The notes below the pieces were generated by a model, which saw only the letters and a list, made by a program, of their open reading frames with translations, was not told the DNA's origin and searched no databases. Below are positions 53,509 through 62,655 of a stretch of 64,000 nucleotides of DNA, in pieces. This stretch comes from Cichorium intybus (lineage: Eukaryota; Streptophyta; Magnoliopsida; Asterales; Asteraceae), in assembly GCA_023525715.1 (NCBI GenBank), contig JAKNSD010000063.1, positions 496,001 through 560,000 of the forward strand, in the 5' to 3' direction. Position 1 is the first letter of the stretch; every line of letters starts with the position of its first letter. The position numbers and the translations under genes were made by a program.

Positions 53509-54666
53509 ATGACCAGGAGTTCAAATTCTCCTTTGACTCCACAGTTTCAAGAACTGGAACGAGAATTTCACAGACGACGAAGACACGCAAGATTAATGGC
53601 AGACATTGCAAATCTTTCTTTGGAAGAATATGCAAGTCGCACACAAGAAGAAACAGGCCAAGGACTAGTTCTTCTGACAATTCCAGATGGAACACATTTT
53701 GAAATAAAAGGCCAATTCCTACATCTTCTAAGGGATACTTTGTTCACAGGAAAAGATGCTGAAGATGCCAACCAACATGTGGAATCTGTCCTTGAAATAG
53801 CTGATTATTTTCATATTCCTGGAGTCACTAAAGATGCTGTCATGTTACGAGTATTTCCAATAACACTCCAAGGAGTAGCAAAAAGATGGTTAAAGGCTGA
53901 ACCCCCAAGAACAATAAAAACTTGGGAAGAATTAAAAACAAAATTTATTAAACAGTTTAGCCCACCATCTAAAATTGCTAAAATGAAAGCAAAAATCCAA
54001 AATTTTCAACAAATGGACGATGAAACACTTTATGATGCATGGGACCGTTATAAAGAAATGCTACAAAATTGTCCACAACATGATCTAAATCCACATCAAG
54101 TTGTACAAACTTTTTATAACGGAATTAATGTAACCACTCGTCAAATGGTTGATTCGCAGGGTCCAGTTCCAAAGAAAACTCCAGCAGACGGATATGCATT
54201 AATTGAAGAATTAGCCCAACACTCGCATCACTGGCACTCTTCAAGAGACTCATCCTTAAGAAAGAAGCCATCAGATGAACAAGCCGATGGATTAACAGCC
54301 CTCAATGCCAAACTAGACGCTTTGGGGCGAGACATGAAAAAGGTAAACCAAACAATCCATGCCATACATGTCGGCTGTGATAACTGTAGTGGACCACATC
54401 TTGGAAAAGATTGTCCACTTGATGAAGATGGACAAAGAAAGGAAAGTGTTTGCTATTCATCCGGAGATAGATTTGATGAAAGAAGGCCACGAAACAATAA
54501 CTGGAAGCCTTATGAAGAATACAAAAAGGACCAAGCAGAGAAGTATAAGCAAAACGGGCAAGGATATTACCAAAGAGAACCAACCTTTGATCCACAAAGA
54601 CAACCCGAGAAAAAACCAAGCTTTGAAGAAATGATGACTAGATTTGCAGAAGCCTCAGATAAATGA
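53509..54666 (+). CDS. gag: Athila Gag (385 codons to an in-frame TGA)
   Basis: MTRSSNSPLTPQFQELEREF start. The retrotransposon Gag domain is at about residues 125-220: LRVFPITLQGVAKRWLKAEP, TWEELKTKFIKQFSPPSK, LYDAWDRYKEMLQNCPQHDL and VVQTFYNGI. A single zinc knuckle CDNCSGPHLGKDC is near residue 292. Gag forms the particle and binds the genomic RNA. The TGA at 54664-54666 interrupts a frame that continues into pol. In Athila elements gag and pol are one frame, so this stop is most likely a mutation. There is no frameshift between gag and pol. Confidence 0.93.
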   Translation: MTRSSNSPLTPQFQELEREFHRRRRHARLMADIANLSLEEYASRTQEETGQGLVLLTIPDGTHFEIKGQFLHLLRDTLFTGKDAEDANQHVESVLEIADYFHIPGVTKDAVMLRVFPITLQGVAKRWLKAEPPRTIKTWEELKTKFIKQFSPPSKIAKMKAKIQNFQQMDDETLYDAWDRYKEMLQNCPQHDLNPHQVVQTFYNGINVTTRQMVDSQGPVPKKTPADGYALIEELAQHSHHWHSSRDSSLRKKPSDEQADGLTALNAKLDALGRDMKKVNQTIHAIHVGCDNCSGPHLGKDCPLDEDGQRKESVCYSSGDRFDERRPRNNNWKPYEEYKKDQAEKYKQNGQGYYQREPTFDPQRQPEKKPSFEEMMTRFAEASDK

Positions 54667-55083
54667 CACAGATCAACTGAAGAACTAGTGAAGAAAATGG
54701 GAGTAACTACAGAATCTGCACTCCGAAATCAACAAGCTTCAATATTAAATATTGAAACTCAAGTTGGGCAAATTTCGCGAGTTTTGCATGAAAGATTCCC
54801 TGGTACATTGCCGAGCAACACAGAACAAAATCCGAATGCACATGTCAAGGCAATTTCAACCAGAAGCGGTAAGATTTTAGAACCGTCAATTCCCATAAAC
54901 TCTAAATCTTCATCTAAAACGTAGGAATCTGAGAAACTACAGGAAAAGAATGAAGAAGAAACTGAAGAAAGGCCACCACCAACACCTGTAAAAAGTTATA
55001 AACCACCAGTTCCATACCCACAACGTCTAAAAAAGGAAAAACAAGAAGAAGAATACAAGAAGTTCTTAGAACACATTAAATCA
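54667..55083 (+). pseudogene. Athila gag-pol linker with second in-frame stop
   Basis: The same frame continues after the TGA (TEELVKKMGVTTESALRNQQ, VGQISRVLHERFPGTLPSNT, KAISTRSGK, typical Athila linker text) to a TAG at 54922-54924, then EEETEERPPPTPVKSYKPP and a coiled-coil-like Lys/Glu stretch up to the protease. With both stops only parts of the polyprotein can be made, unless there is readthrough. Confidence 0.85.
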
Positions 55084-58000
55084 TTGCATATTAATATACC
55101 TTTTGTTGAGGCCGTTGCACAAATGCCTAAATATGCAAAGTTTTTAAAAGATCTTCTTTCAAATCGAAAGAAACTTGAAGAAGCATCCAATGTGATTCTA
55201 AATGAACAATGCTCAGCAGCAATGTTAAATAAACTACCTAAAAAGATGACTGATCCAGGAAGTTTAACATTACCATGCCAGTTTGGTAATTTAACTTTTA
55301 GTCATGCTTTAGCAGATTCAGGTGCAAGCATCAACCTCATGCCATATTCATTTTACTCTAAGCTTGACTTACCTGAACCTAAACCAACACGAATGGCGAT
55401 CCACTTGGCCAACAAATCGATAACATATCCAAGAGGTATAGTGGAGGACTTGTTGGTAAAGGTAGATAAATTTGTTTTTCCTGCAGATTTTGTTGTTTTA
55501 GACATGGAAGAAGATGAACAGGTGCCGATAATTCTGGGAAGACCATTCTTAAGCACAGCAAGAGCGTTAGTGGACATCCGTGAATCTAAGCTCACACTTA
55601 GAGTTGGAACTGATGCAATAACATTTGGAATTGATCAATCCATGAAACATTCAAAGACATGTGATGATGCGGTGTATTTCATTGATACTTTTGACACCAT
55701 TTTGGAGAATGAGTTGCAGGAATTAGAGAAAAGAAATCTAGAAAGCATGCTGCCTATGGAAGAAGAAGAATTTAACGCCAACGAGGAGATTGAGAAAATA
55801 GAAAAATTACTAGAAGAAGGAAAAGTGCCCAGTAATTCGTCTACAAGCAACGAGAATCAAGACTCAGAGCCAAAAACTCCTAATCTCAATACTTTACCTC
55901 CTCATCTTGAATATGCTTATCTAGATGAAAACATGCAATTCCCTGTAATAATAAATGCTTCTTTGTCATCTGCAGAAAAAACGAAGTTGGTAGCTGTCCT
56001 CAAGAAAAGAAAGAGTGCCATAGCCTGGAAAATCTCAGATATTAAGGGAATAAGTCCTTCATACTGTTCCCATAAAATTCTCATGGAAGATGAAACCAAG
56101 CCTAAAATACAACCCCAGAGACATTTAAATCCTATAATGCAAGAAGTTGTAAGAAAAGAGGTTGTAAAATTGCTAGATTCAGGGATCATATACCCCATCT
56201 CAGACAGTCCATGGGTCAGTCCCATTCATGTAGTGCCAAAAAAAGGAGGAATCACCGTCTTAAAAAATGAAAAATACGAATTAATCCCCACAAGAACAGT
56301 AACCGGATGGAGAGTATGCATAGACTACCGTAAATTAAATGATGCTACTCGCAAAGACCACTTTCCATTACCGTTTATTGATCAAATGCTTGAAAGGCTT
56401 GCTGGAAAAACTTACTATTGTTTTTTAGATGGTTTTTCAGGATATTTTCAGATCCCGATCGATCCGCTGGATCAAGAAAAAACCACCTTCACATGTCCCT
56501 ATGGAACTTTTACATACCGAATGATGCCATTTGGACTCTGCAATGCACCAGCAACATTTCAGAGATGCATGACTGCCATATTTCACGAAATGGTAGGGGA
56601 TTTTATGGAGGTATTTATGGATGACTTTTCTGTATTTGGAGATACTTTTGATGAATGTTTAACCAGTCTTGATAAAATGCTTGAAAGATGCGAGAAAACT
56701 AACTTGGTGTTGAATTGGGAGAAGTGTAATTTCATGGTTCAAGAAGGAATAGTTCTTGGACATAAGGTGTCAAAGCAAGGAATAGAAGTGGACAAGGCCA
56801 AAGTGGAAACTGTTTCAAAATTACCACCCCTTACAAGCGTGAAGGGAGTGAGAAGTTTCCTAGGACATGTAGGATTTTATCGTCGATTCATAAAGGATTT
56901 TTCAAAAATAGCGAGACCATTAACTCAGTTACTATTGAAAGAAGCAAAATTTGAATTTTCAACAGAATGTTTAAATTCTTTCAACACTTTAAAAGAAAAA
57001 TTGGTCTCGTCTGCAATTCTAATTGCACCAAATTGGAATTTACCTTTTGAATTGATGTGTGATGCAAGCGACTATGCAGTTGGAGCAGTACTTGGACAAA
57101 GGATGGAAAAACATTTCCAACCTATCTTTTATGCTAGTAAAACTCTTAATCCAGCTCAAGAAAATTATACAACAACAGAAAAGGAATTACTAGCAGTGGT
57201 TTATGCATTTGATAAATTCAGGCCATACCTAATCTTGTCTAAAACAACTGTCTTTACAGATCACTCTGCTTTAAAATATTTGTTTTCAAAACAGGACGCA
57301 AAACCAAGACTCATACGTTGGATCCTCCTATTACAAGAATTTGATATGGAGATAAAAGACAAACCAGGAATGGAAAATGTAGCAGCGGACCACTTGTCCA
57401 GACTGGAAAACCCAAGGATGGAACAGCTTAAGGAAACAGACATCAACGATAATTTTCCTGATGAATACCTATTGAATGTAGACACAGAACTTCTTTGGTA
57501 CGCTGACATAGTTAATTATTTGGCTGCAGGAGTACTTCTGAAAGGAATGACACATCAACAGAAAAAGAAATTCTTCACAGATGTAAAACATTACTTCTGG
57601 GACGATCCGTATCTATTTCGAGTCAATGCGGACAATATAATTAGAAGATGTGTCTATGGAAAAGAAATTCAAAATATCCTGGAACATTGTCATCAAGGAC
57701 CAGTTGGAGGATACCATAGTGCAAATTACACAGCGAGAAAGATATTCGAAGCCGGATTTTATTGGCCAACAATTTTCAAGGACACCAAGAGGTATGTGAA
57801 AGAATGTGATTCATGCCAGCGATCAGGAAACATCTCATCCAGAAACGAAATGCCACAGGTAAGTATACAGGTTTGTGAAATTTTTGATATTTGGGGAATC
57901 GATTTTATGGGACCATTCCCAAATTCAAGTGGAAACAAATATATTTTAGTTGCTGTCGACTATGTGTCAAAATGGGTTGAAGCCCAGGCTTTACCCACTA

Positions 58001-58776
58001 ATGACGCACGAGTTGTAGTAAAATTTCTAAAAAAATTGTTTTCACGATTTGGTGTACCAAAAGCTCTAATCAGTGACAGGGGAACTCATTTTGCAAATGC
58101 ACAACTCGAAAAAACTCTTAAAAAATATGGAGTTCAACACAGATTTGCAACCCCTTATCACCCACAAACCAGTGGGCAAACTGAAGTCACGAATAGAGCA
58201 ATAAAAAGAATTCTGGAAAAATCAATTGGTACCAATAAGAAAGAATGGTCTAATAAACTCGATGATGCTTTATGGGCTTTTAGAACAGCTTATAAAACAC
58301 CTATTGGTACGACACCATATAGGTTAATATACGGTAAAACATGTCATTTACCTGTGGAGATAGAACATAAAGCATACTGGGCGTTGAAAAACTGTGATTT
58401 AGATGAAACATATATCCGTTCTAACCGTTTAATGCAGATAAACGAATTAGAAGAATTAAGGAACGAGGCATATGAGAATTCCTTAATTTACAAAAATCGC
58501 ACCAAGAAATGGCATGACGCACGATTGCAAAAGAAGACAAAAATTGCACCAGGAGATCAGGTACTTTTATATAACTCGAGATTGAAGTTATTTCCAGGAA
58601 AACTCAAGTCAAGGTGGTATGAGCCATACAAAGTGAAAACCGTATTTCCATACGGTACTGTTGAATTAATAGACAAGAACGACGTAAGCTTCAAGGTTAA
58701 CGGACACCGGGTGAAGCACTACGAACAAGGAGTCCGTTGTGAGGAAGGAGAGGATGTACCCCTCTCAAACATTTAA
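55084..58776 (+). CDS. pol: Athila Pol: protease, RT, RNase H, integrase (1230 codons)
   Basis: In frame with gag; 55084 is the first Met after the TAG, not necessarily the true start. Aspartic protease with ALADSGASINLMP (D78). Reverse transcriptase with VCIDYRKLNDATRKDHFPLP, YRMMPFGLCNAPATFQ and the catalytic FMDD (about 511-514). RNase H with FELMCDASDYAVGAVLGQ (D about 660), TTEKELLAVVYA and TDHSALKYL. Integrase with an HHCC finger (H-H about 868-878, CDSCQRSG), WGIDFMGPFPNSSGNKYI (D about 940), LISDRGTHF (D about 997) and SGQTEVTNRAI (E about 1033). C-terminal beta domain 'LKSRWYEPYKVKTVFPYGTVEL' in the position of GPY/F. All catalytic residues are intact, consistent with youth. It copies and integrates the element in virus-like particles. 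Confidence 0.96.
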   Translation: MHINIPFVEAVAQMPKYAKFLKDLLSNRKKLEEASNVILNEQCSAAMLNKLPKKMTDPGSLTLPCQFGNLTFSHALADSGASINLMPYSFYSKLDLPEPKPTRMAIHLANKSITYPRGIVEDLLVKVDKFVFPADFVVLDMEEDEQVPIILGRPFLSTARALVDIRESKLTLRVGTDAITFGIDQSMKHSKTCDDAVYFIDTFDTILENELQELEKRNLESMLPMEEEEFNANEEIEKIEKLLEEGKVPSNSSTSNENQDSEPKTPNLNTLPPHLEYAYLDENMQFPVIINASLSSAEKTKLVAVLKKRKSAIAWKISDIKGISPSYCSHKILMEDETKPKIQPQRHLNPIMQEVVRKEVVKLLDSGIIYPISDSPWVSPIHVVPKKGGITVLKNEKYELIPTRTVTGWRVCIDYRKLNDATRKDHFPLPFIDQMLERLAGKTYYCFLDGFSGYFQIPIDPLDQEKTTFTCPYGTFTYRMMPFGLCNAPATFQRCMTAIFHEMVGDFMEVFMDDFSVFGDTFDECLTSLDKMLERCEKTNLVLNWEKCNFMVQEGIVLGHKVSKQGIEVDKAKVETVSKLPPLTSVKGVRSFLGHVGFYRRFIKDFSKIARPLTQLLLKEAKFEFSTECLNSFNTLKEKLVSSAILIAPNWNLPFELMCDASDYAVGAVLGQRMEKHFQPIFYASKTLNPAQENYTTTEKELLAVVYAFDKFRPYLILSKTTVFTDHSALKYLFSKQDAKPRLIRWILLLQEFDMEIKDKPGMENVAADHLSRLENPRMEQLKETDINDNFPDEYLLNVDTELLWYADIVNYLAAGVLLKGMTHQQKKKFFTDVKHYFWDDPYLFRVNADNIIRRCVYGKEIQNILEHCHQGPVGGYHSANYTARKIFEAGFYWPTIFKDTKRYVKECDSCQRSGNISSRNEMPQVSIQVCEIFDIWGIDFMGPFPNSSGNKYILVAVDYVSKWVEAQALPTNDARVVVKFLKKLFSRFGVPKALISDRGTHFANAQLEKTLKKYGVQHRFATPYHPQTSGQTEVTNRAIKRILEKSIGTNKKEWSNKLDDALWAFRTAYKTPIGTTPYRLIYGKTCHLPVEIEHKAYWALKNCDLDETYIRSNRLMQINELEELRNEAYENSLIYKNRTKKWHDARLQKKTKIAPGDQVLLYNSRLKLFPGKLKSRWYEPYKVKTVFPYGTVELIDKNDVSFKVNGHRVKHYEQGVRCEEGEDVPLSNI

Positions 58777-59944
58777 AAATTTAAAAACAGGGGTACGGGT
58801 CTGAGCTTTCGACCCAGATAAGGAAAGCAGTGCGAGGAAAAGACATTAATTTTTATTTGTTGGTTTGTAATAATTTTAAGACAATTTAATTTTATGTTGT
58901 GTGATAAATAAATAATAAAGATAAAAATAATAATAATAATAATAGATAAATAATAATAATAAAGATCATCAATGGAAAAACAAGAGGAGGAAAACGCCAC
59001 AGATGCGGATCGCGACCCGATCCTAAGGCCTGTAGGGACGCGATCTCAAGCGAACCGGAAAGCCCAAGCCCGTAATTTTTAACAGATCACGACCCGACCC
59101 AGTACCTGATCGCGACCCGACGATACGCGAGGGTTAAAAACAGATCCGGTCATTTGGCTTCAATTTACCCCACAATCGCTTCCCGATCTCCACGGTAAAA
59201 TCGCGAGCGAGTTTTTTCCAGTTTTTCTAGATCCGTAATCATCAAGCAAGGTATGTAAACCCTCGATTCCTTTTCGATTTACATTACGAAATTGGTAGAT
59301 ATTTTTTGATAACTGAAATAAAATTAGGTTTTATTTGATTCTCGGTTTTGAATGTTATTTGCCCATTTAGATGTTAGATCTATCCGAGAACTAAATAAAC
59401 TAGTTAAAACCCTCTTAGATAGTTAAGATTTAACTTGAAAAATGTCGAAAATCGGAAGTTAGGGTCGGACATTCAAGGATCGCGACCCTATCCTTGAAGA
59501 AATTCATGGATCAAGACCCGATGATGGAACTTTATTGCATAAATTCATCGATCACATCCCGATCCTTGAAGTGTTCTTCAGTCGTGTCCCGATATATGAA
59601 TTTCCCCTGAAGTTGTTCGTCGATCACGACCCGATCGTCGATAGGGTTCCAAGATCGCGACCCTACTCTTGAAAGTCACCGGACCAAATCTTTAGTCGCG
59701 ACCCTATGATCTCGTCCCTATATTCAAAGATCGCGAACCCAAAACCCGACCCATCCGACGATCGCGACCCGATCCGGATGAAGATCGCGACCCGACATCG
59801 ACCAGGATCCGGACTGACCATCCCGATTGCACCCTGATCGCGACCCGACCCACGAGGTTATCGCGACCCGATCTCTGATCAGGGGAAAATTTTATTTTAT
59901 TTTCAAGCTAATTCTTTTCTATTTATTTTTATTTCTTATTTCAC
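58777..59944 (+). promoter_or_regulatory. Spacer between pol and env-like ORF with second GATCGCGACC array
   Basis: No ORF. After an (AATAAT)n stretch (58909-58965), about 15 copies or near-copies of GATCGCGACCCGATC follow from 59008 to 59874 (e.g. 59008, 59108, 59478, 59653, 59760, 59783, 59836, 59860), densest just before the env-like start. The motif is the one in the LTR U3. The last 40 bases are a branch-point-like GCTAATTC and a pyrimidine-rich tract ending in CACAG. Confidence 0.75.
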
Positions 59945-59946
59945 AG
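59945..59946 (+). other. Probable 3' splice site before the env-like ORF
   Basis: A T-rich stretch ending TTTCACAG|ATAAATGG, with CTAAT at 59908-59912 as a branch-point candidate. Env-class plant elements are known to make spliced env-like mRNA, so the position fits. Confidence 0.6.
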
Positions 59947-59950
59947 ATAA

Positions 59951-61341
59951 ATGGCAGGAAGAGGGGAACAAAACCCACTAGCCGAGGAGTTACCTTCGCA
60001 TACATGGCTACAATTTCCAACAACAATTAGCAATGCGAGGAGACAAAGATACTTTGGAGAACTGGGCAGGATTCATAAAAAAGACGTTCATGTGCCCCCT
60101 CTCTGGATTGGGAATACGCGGCTACGATCGGGCTACACCACCGTTTGGCACCGTTCACAACAAAAATTCACGCCGCAACCGGATTTACATGCCATGCGTG
60201 GGACAGACTATTCCACTTCCAGGAGCCCATATTCACAGAGATTACACTGGAGTTCCTATCCACTGTACAATTCGAGCAGTACAGGGAATTATCGGATATG
60301 ACGGCTTTCTCTTTCAGACTGGGGGGAGTTAGCCGCGAGTGCAGCGTGATGGAGCTAGGGATACGCCTAGGGCTGTACACCAGGGAGGAGACTGCCTCGC
60401 CTATGTTTTCTACTTTCTTCGAGGCATGCCTTAGGATCCCGCCCGAGGATTTCCGCTTGGCAGATGCTTGGGGTATGCTAGCCAATGAGGCATATGACTC
60501 ACACACCGCGGTGGAGAGCATGATCCGCTCCCCTGTCCACCGTGTGCTTCACAGACTCGTCGCTTCTACGGTTAATCACCGTAAAGGAAGCGATAAGGTG
60601 CCAGTGGACGATGTCTTCTATCTATGGTGCCTGATATCTGAGGGTGTGTGCCTCAACGTTCCATACACGTTGGCAGTTTTCCTTTCCAGGAAGGCAAAAG
60701 GGGCAAAGAAGAATAGCCCCATCTCTGGAGGGCATCTTATCTCTAGACTGGCCATGTCGTATGACATCTTTTCTTCTCCACACGCACGGGGACTCACCAG
60801 GTCAGATCCTCGCTTTATGAACAGGAGCTACTTATATCAGATGAGAGTGATCGATCAGGACGATCACATTCGAGAGGATGACCCTGTTGAGCAGGGAGAT
60901 GACATGGACGCTCAGCCCGAGCCCGAGCCCGAGCCACAGCCAGACCCAGAGCCGCAGCCGCAGCCTCAGCGAGCCCCCGGTGCTCACTGTCGACGCCGGC
61001 AGAGATCTCCGATACAACAGGATGCCCCAGAGTAGGAGATCGATCTACGCTACTTATCCCAGCAGATGAGTAGGATGGATTTGAGCAGAGAGCGTGACAT
61101 GCGACGGATAGAGCGCGACATGCAGAGGCTAGATCGCGATATTCTGAGGAGACAGGTACATGATCAGTGGGTATCGCGCAGCATGCAGGAGTTCTACGAT
61201 AGTCAGGGGTTCCAGCCATCTATTCCATACCCGACTTATGTTCCTCCTGTTCCCACTTGGTTTGAACCATCAGATTATCTGCAGGACTATGGCGATGGCA
61301 CCGGTACCTCAGGTTCCGTTTTTGATGATGTTGATGAGTGA
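59951..61341 (+). pseudogene. Athila envelope-like / ORF1-type protein gene, frameshifted
   Basis: The start MAGRGEQNPLAEELPSHTW at 59951 is in frame 2. Around 60085-60105 a one-base loss moves the family-like reading to frame 1, which is open to a TAG at 61033-61035 and then continues in the same frame to 61341. The central part (LEFLSTVQFEQYREL, FSFRLGGVSRECSVMELGIR, DDVFYLWCLISEGVCLNVPY, ARGLTRSDPRF) matches the protein typical of the third ORF of Athila-group elements. Low-complexity acidic/Pro/Gln repeats and a charged helix follow. I see no convincing signal peptide or transmembrane helix. Function in the family is unknown; an envelope role is only by analogy. Confidence 0.85.
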
Positions 61342-62637
61342 TATTTATTTTTGTGTGTTTAATTACATTTGATATATTTGAATTTTATTTTAGTGTGGTG
61401 TGTTTTTCATGGTGTGGTTGATATTTTTTTCTGAGCATGAATGCAGAATTCAGGTTTAAACAGACGCTGGCAGTCAGTTCAGCAAATTTTATTCTGTGGA
61501 AAATGTCCTTAACACAAAACGACTCATTACCCAAGGGGAGTCCATTCCAATTAAAACTCCTCTATGATTTAAAAGATATATACAATGAAATTATTGTATA
61601 AAATAAGTGTAGGGTAAACGAGTCAAAACTGCAATAATTAACTGAGCCAAGTCAAAATTTTTATCTTAAACATCTTTTCCAAAAATTGAATGCTAAGAAG
61701 GTAATTGTTAAGAAAAATGTTTTGAAAATAAATTCGTAGGTTAAACTTGATTTTATGCTCTTATTTTCTAGTTTTTCAATATTTTCATATAAAATTTAAT
61801 TCTTTAAATGACAAGTAGTTAGAATGATAATTACAAAAGGTTTTGCATAAATAACGAAATAGACCCATTAAAAATCAAGTTTTGTCAAAACAGGTTGAGT
61901 CAGTTTCCCTAAATCGTGCGAATGCTATGACTAAATTGAGGAAAATAGCCTCGTTAAAAGAACTTCAAATGAGAAATCTAATGAAAAGCAAGAATCAAGT
62001 AATGTGACACCATAAGATTGAGACTCAGGAAGGAAATTCAATCAGTAACCTTTGACATTCGAGCAAGTAGACATAAAATGGGGCCCACGGGCATTTCTAC
62101 TCCTTATTACCTAAAACCAACTGGTTTGGGATAATATTGTCGAAAGCTCGCTACACGGGTGTCATCGAAAGTCATGGGATTTCCTTAGTGGCCTTTGGAA
62201 TTTGAATTAGTAAACTCTGTACAGTTGTGAGTTGAAAATTTGTAATCAAAAGTTCCATAGAAAGTCACGAGTTTAAAAGGTACGGTAAAAATGAAGAAAA
62301 TAAATGAACTTGATAAACTTAGTCCAGCATAAATTTTGGGAAACCTGACAAAAGATCTTGAGGTAAAAGAAAATTTTAAGGGTGTATTCAATGTTATGTA
62401 AAAATGAGTATTTGTCAATCTAAACATTTGTCATTAATAGAAATAGATTTTATGTAAAATTTTGGAAGGTTAGAAATACGTGCATAAGACTAGGTATAAT
62501 CTACTATGTTTATTCTTAAAACTTTATTCTTAACATCGGTAAATAATGCTAGATCTGTGATAACAATTGGAAAGTTGTTTGGATATAAAAATTCTTCGCT
62601 GAGTTTTAAATTGTAGTTTGCTCGAGGACAAGCAAAG
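61342..62637 (+). other. Non-coding 3' region of the Athila element
   Basis: AT-rich, no ORF of note. Its end has the hairpin TTTGCT/AGCAAA (62617-62636, loop CGAGGACA), a block common just before the PPT of Athila/Tat elements. Confidence 0.6.
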
Positions 62638-62655
62638 TTCAAGTGTAGGGTATTT
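62638..62655 (+). other. Polypurine-tract region of the Athila element
   Basis: TTCAAGTGTAGGGTATTT directly before TGATATTGCC of the 3' LTR. Short and T-containing, as usual for this group. Confidence 0.65.

Noticed and set aside
53509..54666. Programmed readthrough at the Athila TGA as a firm call
   Set aside because: The bases after TGA (CAC) are not a known strong readthrough context, and a second stop follows at 54922.
60145..61035. A separate gene starting at 60145
   Set aside because: There is no ATG there (the codon is TTG). It is the central part of the frameshifted env-like ORF that begins at 59951.
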